Assembly: GCA_007449985.2 (NCBI GenBank)
Contig: VIIQ02000739.1
Span: 342,003 to 406,002 of the forward strand
DNA: 64,000 nucleotides
Source: Desmodesmus armatus
Taxonomy: Eukaryota; Chlorophyta; Chlorophyceae; Sphaeropleales; Scenedesmaceae
Direction of reading: 5' to 3'
Part shown: piece by piece, positions 1 through 12,395 of the stretch
Numbering within the stretch: position 1 is the first letter of the stretch
Layout of the letters: the number at the start of each line of letters is the position of its first letter
Made by a program: the position numbers and the translations under genes
Notes under the pieces: generated by a model
What the model was told of the DNA's origin: nothing
Databases searched by the model: none
What the model saw: only the letters and a program-made list of their open reading frames with translations

Positions 1-1910
1 CAGCAGGGGGTGGGTCATGGATCTACTGCACTCTGGCTCCTCTGACGTGCATATGCTCGCAGGCCGTCAGCCACAAAGGCAGCAGTAGCCAGCGGCAGTG
101 ACAGCAGGGGTGGGTCATGGATCTACTGCTCTCTGGCACCTCTGACGTGCATATGCTCGCAGGCCGTCAGCCACAGAGGCAGCAGTAGCCAGCGGCAGTG
201 ACAGCAGGGGGTGGGTCATGAGTCTACTGCACTCTGGCTCCTCTGACGTGCATATGCTCGCAGGCCGTCAGCCACAGAGGCAGCAGTAGCCAGCGGCAGT
301 GACAGCAGGGGTGGGTCATGAATCTACTGCTCTCTGGCTCCTCTGACGTGCATATGCTCGCAGGCCGTCAGCCACAGAGGCAGCAGTAGCCAGCGGCAGT
401 GACAGCAGGGGGTGGGTCATGGATCTACTGCTCTCTGGCTCCTCTGACGTGCATATGCTCGCAGGCCGTCAGCCACAGAGGCAGCAGTAGCCAGCGGCAG
501 TGACAGCAGGGGTGGGTCATGAGTCTACTGCTCTCTGGCTCCTCTGACGTGCATATGCTCGCAGGCCGTCAGCCACAGAGGCAGCAGTAGCCAGCGGCAG
601 TGACAGCAGGGGGTGGGTCATGAGTCTACTGCACTCTGGCTCCTCTGACGTGCATATGCTCGCAGGCCGTCAGCCACAGAGGCAGCAGTAGCCAGCGGCA
701 ATGACAGCAGGGGGTGGGTCATGAGTCTACTGCACTCTGGCTCCTCTGACGTGCATATGCTCGCAGGCCGTCAGCCACAGAGGCAGCAGTAGCCAGCGGC
801 AGTGACAGCAGGGGGTGGGTCATGAGTCTACTGCACTCTGGCTCCTCTGACGTGCATATGCTCGCAGGCCGTCAGCCACAGAGGCAGCAGTAGCCAGCGG
901 CAGTGACAGCAGGGGGTGGGTCATGAGTCTACTGCTCTCTGGCTCCTCTGACGTGCATATGCTCGCAGGCCGTCAGCCACAGAGGCAGCAGTAGCCAGCG
1001 GCAGTGACAGCAGGGGGTGGGTCATGAATCTACTGCTCTCTGGCTCCTCTGACGTGCATATGCTCGCAGGCCGTCAGCCACAGAGGCAGCAGTAGCCAGC
1101 GGCAGTGACAGCAGGGGGTGGGTCATGAATCTACTGCTCTCTGGCTCCTCTGACGTGCATATGCTCGCAGGCCGTCAGCCACAGAGGCAGCAGTAGCCAG
1201 CGGCAGTGACAGCAGGGGGTGGGTCATGAATCTACTGCTCTCTGGCTCCTCTGACGTGCATATGCTCGCAGGCCGTCAGCCACAAAGGCAGCAGTAGCCA
1301 GCGGCAGTGACAGCAGGGGGTGGGTCATGGATCTACTGCTCTCTGGCACCTCTGACGTGCACATGCTCGCAGGCCGTCAGCCACAGAGGCAGCAGTAGCC
1401 AGCGGCAGCGGCAGCAGGGGGGGTCATGAGTCTACTGCTCTCTGGCTCCTCTGACGTGCATATGCTCGCAGGCCGTCAGCCACAGAGGCAGCAGTAGTCA
1501 GCGGCAGCGGCAGCAGGGGGTGGGTCATGAATCTACTGCTCTCTGGCTCCTCTGACGTGCATATGCTCGCAGGCCGTCAGCCACAGAGGCAGCAGTAGCC
1601 AGCGGCAGCGGCAGCAGGGGGTGGGTCATGAATCTACTGCTCTCTGGCTCCTCTGACGTGCATATGCTCGCAGGCCGTCAGCCACAGAGGCAGCAGTAGC
1701 CAGCGGCAATGACAGCAGGGGGTGGGTCATGAATCTACTGCTCTCTGGCTCCTCTGACGTGCATATGCTCGCAGGCTGTCAGCCACAGAGGCAGCAGTAG
1801 CCAGCGGCAGTGACAGCAGGGGGTGGGTCATGAATCTACTGCTCTCTGGCTCCTCTGACGTGCATATGCTCGCAGGCCGTCAGCCGCAGGGGCAGCAGTA
1901 GTCAGAGGCA
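1..1910. repeat. ~101-bp minisatellite, about 19 tandem copies
   Basis: A 100-101 bp unit repeats head to tail from the window edge to about 1910. Each unit carries the words gtgggtcatg, ctctggctcctctgacgtgc, atatgctcgcaggccgtcag and aggcagcagtagccagcgg. Units differ by a few substitutions and by one G in the run before tgggtcatg, which explains the 100/101 alternation. The right-hand units are the most divergent. There are no unique spacers, so it is not a CRISPR array. It probably continues to the left of the window. Confidence 0.97.
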
Positions 1911-3786
1911 GCGGCAGAAGTGGTCAAGGGTGATGGTGATGACAGTTAAAAATCAGACTATGTTGTTGCCCTAACCGTCGGCGGAACACAGAGCAGTCAG
2001 CAACAACACAAGTGGATGGGTAGGTCGGTGAGTGTCAGTAACACTGTTCGTGTCAGCTTGAGAGCCCGGCGTGGGGCCATGGTGTCTTGGTGCACACTCA
2101 CCATGCACTGTGGTGGTACAGGTTCAGTCCCTGGCCATCTCGTTCCGTCAGCACAAGTTTCATGTGACAAGCCATGCATGCACTCATGTCCAGGCTGTAC
2201 CGGTCTAGCCGCCTCCCCTCAAGCCTGACACACACCAACACAGAAACAATTTCCAAACTTTGGGGGCCCCACTATGAAAATCGGAAAGCAGCATCAAAAT
2301 TCCAAAACCAAGGAACTGTGCCGCACATGCCAGGGGCAATGATGGAGGATCCTATCCCTGGCAGGGCTGCAGGTTGGCACTAAAACAGTCAAGCAAAAGC
2401 AAACCCGGGTGGCACCCGATAAAGGTGCACATGCGTGCAGGTGTGGGTACCAGGGGCAGTAGGGTCCAGCTGAGCCTGCTGGCACTACCCCTACACAGAG
2501 CATCAACCTACACCTGCACTATGTGGGCAACAACGGCAACAGCCCTGCATTTCTTGGATTACTGCAACCCTGCATGTGCAGTTGGTCAGCCGTGCAGGAG
2601 GCTGGGCTGCAGCTGCCTACCAGCTGCATGATGTGCACATGCATCTATTTGCGCAGGTAGGAAAGCATGGTTGGCTGACACAGCCAAATTCACTCAGAGT
2701 CTACCAGCTGCAAATGGCACAGCTGCAGCTGAGGCCGGTCCATGAGAGCATGATCGAGCTGCACTAGATCTGATGGGGGTATGCCACACCAGTGGTGCAG
2801 GTAACAGTCCCGGTGGACTGAACGGCTGCTGCTCCTTTCATGACGGGCATGCCATGGTTTGCAACCATGCCTGAGTGGCAGCACTCCTGCAGAAAATGTA
2901 TCACATAATCGGCATGATGCTGCCGTGAACACTGCTGCAGCTGCTGCTGGTGCTGCTGCGAGACGCCGAAAGCAAAAGAATGCTAGTGGTTCACTAGGCA
3001 TACGGTACGCCCTGCACAGCCTTGCAATTGGCCGCTGTGCATGATGTTGCAACCAAGGATGCATCAAGTTGTACTGGTTGCTGTGGCGGCAGCTGATCCT
3101 GCAGTCAGTCATAGGTCCCCCTGCCGCCCCTGGGGTTCTAAGGCCGTGAATGATCATCAGCACAGCGTTGTTACACACTGCAAGTGTGGCCCATATGGAT
3201 TGCGTTGGCTGTGAAGGCCTCAAATGTAAGCTGCCACGGGCCAGGATGAGGGAGTGATGGACTGCTGCAAGAGGCCCTCTGGAAGCGGCTTCAGCTTGCG
3301 CCAGCTGTGCATACATGTTACCCGAAAACTATGTAATCCGCACATGAAAGCATCAGCGCTGGTCACAGCAGCTTGAAACATGCATCCTGGTCCAGCTGGC
3401 TACAGCCGTGCATGCGCTTGATCAACCCTAGCCGCTGGCAGTTGTAGCCCAAGCTCAGGGTCAGCCCCCCATATACGCTACTAAATAAACCACCTATACA
3501 GTGTCTTGGCATCGCCGACATCAAGTTCCATGGTCATGTTCATGGCTATACATACTGACATTCGAAAGGGCAACTGTCAACAGCCCACAGAAGGTTGTGC
3601 AAAGTCCTCTTGTCCACTTATTTCACGAGTGTTTTCATCTTGACGACGTTGGGGCAGGGATTTTGCACAAAACACGCAACCTGTCGCGCACTAGACAACA
3701 GAATACCAGCACTGAGCAGCTAGACGGACGCGTCAAGGGGTCCTTTTCGTCCCTTACTCAATTACTGTCTATCAGCGTCCCCTGAG
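1911..3786. other. Upstream region of the first paralogous gene, no gene seen
   Basis: No exon could be supported here. Parts of this stretch align with 8229-9833 (for example 2560-2665 with 8470-8575, and 3040-3480 with 9010-9540), so it is the 5' flank of a segmental duplication. Open frames on both strands are broken differently in the two copies, which argues against coding. The promoter of the gene starting at 3787 should lie near the right end. Confidence 0.5.
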
Positions 3787-5743
3787 ATGGCCGCCAAAGG
3801 CAAACAATTCATCCCTGGAGCGCCAAAAGGCTTTGCAGCAGCAAGGCTCTGCAAATGGGGCCCTGGCTTGTTTGAGATCGAGATGAGAGCTGGTGGTCAG
3901 CTCTTCTTCCCGTGAGTTGCAACAGAATCATCAAGCTGTCAATTACAGCAGGAGTTTGGGGTTGCAGCCATGGCACATCAGCACAGCTGCTGTACTTGTC
4001 ACGCTGATGCAGCAGTGCTGATTTGCAGGGTGGGTGCGTGTCACAAGACGGAGGATGCTGCCTGGGCGGCCCTGAAGGATGATGATACAGAGAGGCAGCT
4101 GCGGGCAGATGTGAGCAGCTGCATCCAGCACAGAGCCTGTTGGAAGTACTGCTGCACAACAGTCAAGCACCTGAGTGCTGAGAACGCTGAGCCCGCATTC
4201 CAGCATTCATATGAGCGAACCACCCCTGATGTTATCTCATTCTACAGGCCCAAGCCCATCATATGTACGCAGTGTGTTGCTGGCTAGCCTAGCTGAGCTT
4301 ATCACATGCACGCAAACGTTTGCATCTGTCTGCCCCTGTACATGTGCTTGCACCTGCCCCCTCCCTCAGCACAACTGCTTGTTATGTTCCGCCTGCACTG
4401 GCAGGCAGCTACTCTGTGGCAAGCCTTCAAGAGGGGTCTAGCCCCCACCCCTCACAGCGTGCGCGCCCTGCTGCTGTTGCTGGTGGCCAGGACGAAGGCG
4501 ACGATGTCCAGCCTGCAGGTGTGTTTGTTCCCTCCTGAGTGCATCAAGTGCGCGATGCGCCAGGCATGACTGGGGCCTTGCAGGTACCCTGACAGCAGCT
4601 CAGCTGCAGTCATGGTGCCTCCCTGCGTGGGTTTCTGCATGTAACTGCAATCCATGCTGTGCTGAGGTGTTGACGGCATTGCAACATAAGTGCGCCAAAC
4701 TGGTGTGCTAGTGTAGCTGTTGCTGACCTGGACCATTCGATGGTCGCAATGTTTTGGGGAAGCACTACAACATGCAAGACACCGAGTCATGCAGGACACC
4801 GAGTGTGTGCCGGCGCCACACAGTGGCTGTCTCGAGTATGGTAGACAGCTCATGACGACAGCCCACTATGATGCTGTCAACTCAGGAGCGCGAACTTCTG
4901 CAGTGCCGAACAAGCACAGTGGAATGCCCCCCAGCTTCATGTGCTGACCCCTGTTGACGTCATGACATGGCGCTGCTTGTACCAGCATTCTGTACACCCA
5001 ACTGCAGCAAACTGGCAGAGTGAGACCCCCCTTTCTGCTTGTGTCCAGCAGGTGCCATCGGTGTGGGTGATGGCCTGGCCCTGCAGCAGCAGCAGCAGCA
5101 GGCAAACCAGGGCGTGCTGCCAGCAGTGGCTGGCTTGGGCAAGGATGCTGGGGAGGAGGAGGAGCAGGTCAGTGATAAATGGAAGCAGTCAATGCAGAGA
5201 GCTGGGTGTGCTAGCACTGCTGTCAGCACTGCTTGCAACAGCCCCTAAGCAAGCTTTGCAGGGTGGCCTGACTGCGGTGCAATCCTGCTGACAGACACAG
5301 CTCATCATGCAGAATCCAGCACTTGAAGTGGCACTCTTGATGTGTCCTGCACAAGCTGGGGCGTGCACACGTCGACCTGGCATCAACAACGCGTGCAATC
5401 AACTATGCCTGCTGCCTGCATGAGTCTTCATGACTTCCCAAACTTCTGGAATCTGAAGCAGCCAGAACCAGGAGACCTCGCAAAGATGTTTGCATCACTG
5501 ATGTGTGCTTGTGCTGCCTGCCACTGCTTGGCACTGCTTGGCATGCTTGCGCTGCAGATCAGCAAGGACCGTGGCCCGGACGGCTGCAATGACAACAACA
5601 CAGGTGACAGCGACGGGGAGAAGAGCGTCGGTGACGATGTCTCCTCTGAGGACACCAAGGAGGTTGACAGCGACAGTGAGGACGGCACCGGCAGTGGGGA
5701 CAGTACCGATGAGGCAGATGTGGAGTATGAGAGTGATAGCTAG
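3787..5743 (+). CDS. Unrecognised protein with AP2-like N-terminus and acidic C-terminus, copy 1 (multi-exon)
   Basis: The model rests on comparison with the paralog at 9834. Exon 1 is 3787-3911 (125 bp, same length as in copy 2, donor gtgagt). Exon 2 starts at 4029 in matching phase, then come exons near 4405-4518 and 5052-5167 (donor gtcagt) and a terminal exon 5558-5743. Across the first junction the protein reads FEIEMRAGGQLFFP then VGACHKTEDAAWAAL, which resembles the three-strand and helix pattern of an AP2/ERF domain. Exon 2 continues with several Cys. A Gln run precedes EEEEQ, and the tail is rich in Asp, Glu and Ser, ending VEYESDS. The family is not recognised. The AP2 resemblance is inference, and the end of exon 2 and any exon between 4150 and 4405 are uncertain. 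It could be a host regulator or a protein of a mobile element. Confidence 0.55.
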
Positions 5744-8139
5744 GTGCTGAAGAGAGGTGCTGCTGCCGCACCACAGTGCGGACTGCCACAGCGGCCTTTT
5801 CGGTTGTGTGTTTCGACCGTCCAACTTGGACGCCGGCCGAACGCTGACCTGCAGCATCGAGTCTTTGCAGGCCAGCATTTACATGCTATACGGTGCAGGA
5901 GAATGTTCAGTCTGAGCTGCGATATTGGATTGTGAGTGTGTACAACCACTGGCACAGTACATGGCGTGCTGAGCATGCCACACAGGTGTGTGCATGCCAT
6001 GTGAAGGTGGCTTGCTGCCTCATTTTGTGCAACATCGGGCATGCCAATACAGCACATGTCCGTACGATTGCAGTTCTTTCCTGCAGGAAAGACCAGCTGG
6101 TCCTAGGGGACGCCTTGTAACCCAACACCGGTTGACATGCCATGGCACGCTTTATGAAGGCCCTTACAAAAAGCACAGCTGGTCACAACCCTGGGGTGCG
6201 CTGAGGAGCTGTGCACGAGTCAACTCAGGCTGAGGGCAGCATGTGGCACCTACTGACTCTTTTCAGGCCTTTTGGTTTTTCCACAGCACACCGTGTGCAC
6301 TGAGTGCTTTCAACACCTCTGATAGCACCTCACACATATGCAGAGCAGTTGGCTGATGCCACACCCAAGCTTACTGCACAGTAACTCAATCCAGGTGATG
6401 TCAACCTCCATGGTCACTGATGATGCTGCAACCAGTGTGGCCAGTCAGTCACCTGCAGGCAGCAGCTAAGACCGTCCAAGCCTACTACCTCGCTCAGCAC
6501 CTGCAGCCACAACATGTGAAGCTGCCAGCAATTTAGCTGTCCCTACTGCGCAGCCTGCAGGACAGGGTACCGGTGTCAGCACACGCAACCCATGCAGCCC
6601 AAGCAAGGTGTTGAGGTAAGTGCTGCAAGCAAACCCCACTGTGCAGGTTGCGGCAGCTACAGGTAACCTGCAGGAAATGGTGCAGGAGGCTCTATAAGGC
6701 GTTAGTGCTCCCGCAGCTGTGAGCAAGCCTGCGTCTGAGGCCCAGCATCAAGCTGCTGCATGTCAATTCGTGCTTTGGAGTCTCCTGCTGAGCAGCACCA
6801 GTGGCTGGTGAACAGGGCCTGCTGCCCAGCGCAACTAGCCCAGTGGCCAGCACAACTCAAAGACAGCATGCGCTGTGCAGTAAGTGCTCATACATAGTGA
6901 CTTGCGAAATGATGGGCTGGATGCCATCTGGAGCCTCCACCTGCTGGGCCAGCACCGTGCAGCCTGCCAGTACACTATACCCTTGGTCACGGTGACCACC
7001 TGCTGCTGTAATGGCCACTTCCAGTGTGGTGCCATCTGCACACAGTGCACGACCTGCAACCAAACGCCCTTTGCAATTTGTTGAGTGTGTTGAGGCAGGA
7101 TGGGAGACCGTACTTCAGTGTGTCCCCTGTGCCGGCCGCACGGAGGCGTCATCTGTGGACTGCTGGTGTGGCTGCTCTTGCTGACGATGAAGCTTGCGCT
7201 TGGTTGAAGCACAGTGTAACAGAAAATTAGCATGCTTGTGACCGCATGTGCACATTTGCGCTCCGAGCAGCAGGCTGCTGAACAGGTGAGGCAGCATGCA
7301 TGCCACACAATACTGTGGTGACTGGCTATGTGGTGCTGCTGCCCTTACATCGTGCCAACTTCCCAAGGCCTTAAACAACCTTGAAAGTGTCATTTGAGCC
7401 AGGATTGGGCCAAAGATGATGGGCGCATACGCTGTTTGCAAGAAAGAGGCTGACTGCAGTGCCTTGCATCTTTTCTTCGCCCAGCATCTGCACTGTTCTC
7501 CGCCGTATCATACCGGAGTGACTCCACTGCTATGCATGGTGAGCCCAGGCCACACCCTACTGGTGTACATCTCTTGTGTGCTTCCCCCAGCAGCACAACA
7601 TGCCTGTGCGCCTGATGTGCTGGACAGCAGCATCAGCCATCTCAAGCTCACCGAGTGTCAGTGAGGTGGTTGCCAACCCAGACACCCATTTGTTGCCACC
7701 AGCTGGCATCACAGGATGGGACACAGGCCGCCAGGGCTGCTGCCAGGCTGGCGTGATGCAAAATGTTGATGCCTAAGCATGTTAACCTCAGTGTGCGCAG
7801 AGGAGTAGGCATGTGGGCTGGTCACTGTACAATGGTGGAGATTGTGGGGCATCAGCCCCTCTGCGGCAAGCTGTGCGCCACATGTTGGCGACGTGCCTTG
7901 TGTGTGAGTGATGCAGGAGCCCCTCATACGGGCTTCCGTGTTTGTGCTTCGGGTGGGCTTGCTTACGTCCTCCCTGCGCCCAAAACAGTCGTGACACCCC
8001 TCGCCTTTGTGCTGTGGGTGGCATGACAAGGGTGTGTGCTGTGCGACGCGCTGGTGGAATTGGGGTGGTCACCCTGCAAGTGGCAAAGTCACCAAAGGGA
8101 CAGTGCAGCACGTGAACTGCTCTCTTTTCATCTTTGTTT
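5744..8139. other. Intergenic region, no supported gene
   Basis: About 2.4 kb between the first paralog and the second copy of the duplicated block. Short open frames on both strands have no recognisable motif and no supporting paralogy. A TGTAA word near 6116 could be a polyadenylation signal, but it is about 370 bp from the stop at 5743. The segment near 6545-6590 resembles the direct repeat at 11.9-12.4 kb (cctgcaggacaggg followed by gtcagcacac). Confidence 0.4.
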
Positions 8140-8228
8140 GATGCTTCTCTGGCTCCTTTGACGACGTCAGACTGACGTGCATATGCTCGCAGGCCGTCAG
8201 CCACAGAGGCAGCAGTAGTCAGCAGCAG
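8140..8228. repeat. Single relic unit of the 101-bp minisatellite
   Basis: One near-complete unit of the minisatellite seen at 1-1910 occurs here, including cgtgcatatgctcgcaggcc and the word aggcagcagtagtcag. A small internal duplication (gacgacgtcagact) sits in its middle. Sequence after it (gatgacagttgaaagtctga) matches the right flank of the long array near 1938-1955, so the two sites are homologous positions. Confidence 0.9.
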
Positions 8229-9833
8229 CCTTCTGTTCGACATAATCTGTCCTCTGGGGTAAGTGGTGCTGGTGATGACAGTTGAAAGTCTGACAGGGGG
8301 GTGTATTGACATCTTTCTTTGTTTCTTTCTTTCTCTCTTTCTGCACATGTGCGAGTAAGGGAAGCATGGCCAGAGGGGTGTTCTGCTGGCCCTGTTAGGC
8401 CCTACCACTACATAGCGCAACAATCCTGCACCACATGGGCAACAACCCTGCATAGCGTTGTGTTATTGTAACCCTGCATTTGCAGTTTGTCAGCTGGCAG
8501 GCCTGTTTGGGGGGCTGCGCTGCAGCCACCTGTCAGCTGCATGATGTGCACATGCGTCTACCTGCGTAGGTAAACAATCATGGTTGGCTGGGACAATGCA
8601 TATGCGCTCATCATCTGCCACCATGTCCCGCATCTGGCTCCTTTTTCAGTGGCTTCACCAGCCCTGAGACAATAGCCTGCAGCAGTCTTGACCAGCTGCA
8701 GATGGCACAGCTGCAGCTGATGCCGGGCCATGAAATTCAGGCGGCCTGATCCAGCTGCACTGCTGGTAGGACTGATGGGGGTATGCCACACCAGTGGTGC
8801 AGGCAACAGTTTCCTTGTACTGACCGGCTGCTGCTCACATCATGACGGGCATGAGAACCATGGCTGTGTGGCAGCCCTGAGGACTGCTGCAGCGATTGTA
8901 GCATATCATCCGCATGATGCTGCCGTGAACGCTGCTGCTGCTGCTGGACGACAAGACCAGAGGAAAGCTAGCAGCCCACAAGGCACAGGGTATGCCCTGC
9001 CCATGCCTTGGCCACTGTGCATGACGTTGCAACCAAGGATGTATGTTGCTCAGCAGGCCAGCAGGGCACTGTATACATGGGTGGCCAGCTGGGGGGGGGG
9101 GGGGGTCGGCCTAGTGGTAATACTGCGGCAGCAGCCAATCCTGCAGTCAATGGCATAGGTCCCTGCTGGGGTATTGGGCCATGGTTAATCCTCAGCAAAC
9201 ACTGCTGTCATACTGCTGTTGTTCGGTCCGGAAAGATTGCCTTGGTGTGAGGGCTCCAAATATAAGCTGTGACTGGTCAGGATCCTTCCGGAAGCATTGT
9301 CATACGAGGGTTTGACAGACTGCTGCAAGAGGAGCCGCTCCTCGCATCAGCTGTGCTACATGTGATTACATGCTCTGAAACCCATTTAAAATGGCATCTG
9401 AAAGAATGGAGGTCATGATAGCTTCAAACATGCGCCATGGTCCAGCTTTGCTTGATCAACCTTGGACGCTGGAAGTTGAAACCCAAGCTCAGCATCAGTC
9501 CCCGTCACGCCAAAGGCTATCATAACACATTATTTTGCTAGTAGGTGTGTTACCTTGAACTACCTTTGCCGACATCAAGTTTCATGGTCACATTCATGGC
9601 TATGTCATGTTCATGTTGTTTAAAATGGCAACTGTCGACAGTCCGGAATGTTGTGCAACGTCCTCTTGGCAACTTGTTATCACAGTTGCATATGCGTGAC
9701 GATGCTAGGGCAAGACCATCGCACCTCTACACAACCTTCGCGCACTTCGCAAAAGACTATCGGCTGCTACAGAGACGCGTGAAGGGGATCGCTTTGTACT
9801 TCCCTCAGTCAAGACCTAGCGTATTCCCTTCAG
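8229..9833. repeat. Second copy of the segmental duplication, 5' flank
   Basis: Diverged copy of 1911-3786. The best preserved blocks are around 8470-8575, 8700-8970 and 9360-9560. It contains a (CTTT)-rich run at 8311-8340 and a run of about 16 G near 9091-9106. No gene is supported inside it. Confidence 0.7.
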
Positions 9834-11473
9834 ATGGCCTACGCAGGCAAGGCCTATATCCCTGGAGCGCCTCTAGGCTTTGCAGCAGCAAGGCTCTGCC
9901 AGTGGGGCCCTGGCTGCTTTGTAATTGAGCTGAGAGTCGGTGGCCAGCGTTTCTTTCCGTAAGTTGCAACTGAATATCCAAACTGTCCGTTCCAGCCGGC
10001 GTTGCATCCTTGGCACAGCAGCACAGCTGTTGGACTTGTCACGCTGATTGCAGCAGTGCTGCATTGCAGGGTGGGTGGATATCACCCCACAGAAGATGCT
10101 GCCTGGGCAGTCCTCAGTAAGGAGCAGACAGAGCTGCGGGCAGACGTGAGCAGCTGCATGCAGCGCAGGGACTGTTGGCCATGCTGCTGCACAACAGTCA
10201 AGCACCTGAGCCAGCATCGACATGAACGAACCACTCAACCAACTCATGCCCAAGCCCATCACATGTGCCCAGTGTGTTGCTGGCTAGGTTATCACATGCA
10301 CACAAACGTTCCCATCTGTCTGCTCCGGCACCTGCGCCCTCCCTCAGCACAACTGCTTGATATGTTCCTCCTGCAGGCAGCTGCACTGTGCAAAGCCCAC
10401 AGCAAGAGGCACGCCCCCAACACCACCAGGCGCGCGCACGCTGCTGTTGCTGCAGTTGGCCTTCAGGACGCAGGCAACCTCCCACCCCCAGGTGTGCTTG
10501 TCTCCTCCTCAGTGCAGCTGGGGCCCTGCAGGAACAACTGACTGGGGCCCTGCAGGAACAACAGCACAGCTGCTTTTATGGCGCCTCCATGCTTGGGTTT
10601 CTGCATGGAACTGCAATCCATGCTGTGCTGAGGTCACGATGGCATTGCCAGACAAGTGTGCTACACCGGATGTGCTGGCGCAGTTGTTGCTCACCTGACC
10701 AATCGAAGGTCCAGGTGCTGATGACGTCATGACATGGGGCTGCCTGTACTAGTACTCTGTACATGTACACACCCAGCACATTGGCAAATTGGGAACACCC
10801 TTTTTGATTGTGTCCTGCAGGTCCCATTGGTGTGGGTGCTGCCGTGATCCTGCAGCAGCAGCAGGCAAGCCAGGGCGTGCTGGCTGGCCTGGGCCAGGAT
10901 GTTGAGGAGGAGGATCAGGTCAGTGATGCATGGCAGCAGACGATGCAGTCAGAGCTGGGTGTGCTGTCAGCACTGCTTGCAACGCCCCTGAGCAAGCTTT
11001 GTAGGGTGGCCTGACCGCGTGCAGTTCTGCTGCCAGCTCGTCATGCCATATTAAGCACACAAAGGGGCGCACTTGATGCATCCTGCATACGTGCCTGCGT
11101 CACGTGCGAATACTTGTTGTGTTTCATCTTGGCCTGCCTGCGTCATGTGCTTTTGCAGGTTGATGTGAAGGACTATGTCGCGCCTGAGCAGGACTGGGTA
11201 TATGAGGTTGAGAAGAAGGCCATCAGCAGCAGCACCACAGACACCGGATACTGCTCTGACAGCTCCTTTGACGCGCTGTTGTTTGAGGAGGAGGAGCAGG
11301 AGGAGGCGGAGCAGGCAGCAGCAGAGAAGCAGCAGCAGCTGGCTGGTGCTGGGGATGGCGACCATGATGAGGGTGATGGGGAGGGTGAGGATGGGGAGCT
11401 GGGGGTTGAGGATGGGCAGGATGAGGTCGAGGAGGATGGTGACGAGGAGGAGGATGACAGGGAGTTTGTCTGA
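9834..11473 (+). CDS. Unrecognised protein with AP2-like N-terminus and acidic C-terminus, copy 2 (multi-exon)
   Basis: Paralog of the gene at 3787. Exons: 9834-9958 (125 bp, donor gtaagt), 10070 onward, about 10377-10491, 10821-10918 (donor gtcagt) and 11159-11473. The start ATG is the one shared with copy 1 (MAYAGKAYIPGAP against MAAKGKQFIPGAP). The first junction gives FVIELRVGGQRFFP then VGGYHPTEDAAWAVL, the AP2-like pattern. The last exon reads VDVKDYVAPEQDWVYEVEKK, then DSSFDAL, then an almost uninterrupted Glu/Asp/Gly tail ending EEDDREFV. Intron sequences have drifted far more than exons, so selection on the protein is likely. The function is unknown. The acidic tail would suit a nuclear or chromatin protein, but that is only inference. 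Confidence 0.6.
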
Positions 11474-11581
11474 ACTCCAGTGCAGCAGTTGCTCTGAGAG
11501 CTGCCAGCTTGGACGCTGCCAGCTCAAGTTGAGCGCTCTTTGGCATCCGCATCCGCATCTCTGGACCCTGTGTGATTGTGT

Positions 11582-11586
11582 TGTAA
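11582..11586 (+). terminator. TGTAA polyadenylation signal candidate
   Basis: TGTAA lies 109 bp after the stop of the gene ending at 11473, in a T/G-rich context (gattgtgttgtaacc). TGTAA is the usual polyadenylation signal in Chlamydomonas and relatives. Confidence 0.55.
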
Positions 11587-11879
11587 CCTTGTTTCACCTG
11601 CATGGCGGTTAGGTGGACCGAAATCTGTCCTGCTATGCTACTACTGCAAGTCCCTCGACAGCTCATCCCGCCATATCCATACCAATGCACATTCCCGTGC
11701 GCAAACTGTCACCCAGCACAACTCAAAAGCAGTCACAGTTTTGTCACTGGAGGCATTTGATGCTTATGGCTCGAGCGCAGTTGCTTTGCTAACGCTCTAT
11801 GGTTGACTCAGACTATGCAAACACAGCATATGCATGCATGAGCACCCTGCTGCCCTGCTTACACCCAGTGGCACATCAG

Positions 11880-12395
11880 CGTTTGCAAGAAAGAGAGACA
11901 CCCAGTCAAACAGCCTGGTCTCAAACCAAACACAGCATCCATGACCAGCTTGTTTGTCCATACTCACTCAGCAACCTGCAGGACAGGGCGGTCAGCACAC
12001 CCAGCGCATGCGGACTATAAAGCTGCAGGATGTCACACTGCTGTAAGGAAACCTCGGCCTCAAACTGCAAGCCATTGTGGTACTAGCAGTGCACTCGCCT
12101 GCAGGAACAGTGTTCACTGAACATGCCGCACTACCATATGCATTTGCAAGACAGAGACACCCAGTCACACAGCCTGGTCTCAACCCAAACACTGTTTGCT
12201 GAGCATCCATTGCCAGCTTGTCCAAACTCACACAGCAACGTGCAGTACAGGGCGGTCAGCACACCCAGCACATGCAGACTAATATCCTGCAAGATGCCAT
12301 ATTGTACTGTTATAAGGAAACCCTGGCATCGAGCTGCAAGCCATTGTGGCACGTGCTAGTAGTGCACTTGCCCTGCAGGAACAGTGTTCACTGAA
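11880..12395. repeat. Direct tandem duplication, two ~250-bp copies
   Basis: 11880-12125 and 12135-12395 share long blocks: tttgcaaga...gagacacccagtca, cagggcggtcagcacaccca, gcaagccattgtgg and gcaggaacagtgttcactga. Identity by eye is about 80 percent with small gaps. No coding frame is kept in both copies. The rest of 11474-13212 holds nothing I can assign. Confidence 0.8.

Noticed and set aside
1..1910. Regular repeats that could suggest a CRISPR array
   Set aside because: Units are contiguous 101-bp copies without unique spacers, and the genome is eukaryotic.
2690..3316. Long minus-strand open frame of about 208 codons
   Set aside because: The homologous stretch of the duplicated copy (8690-9340) does not keep the frame, and no splice structure or motif is present.
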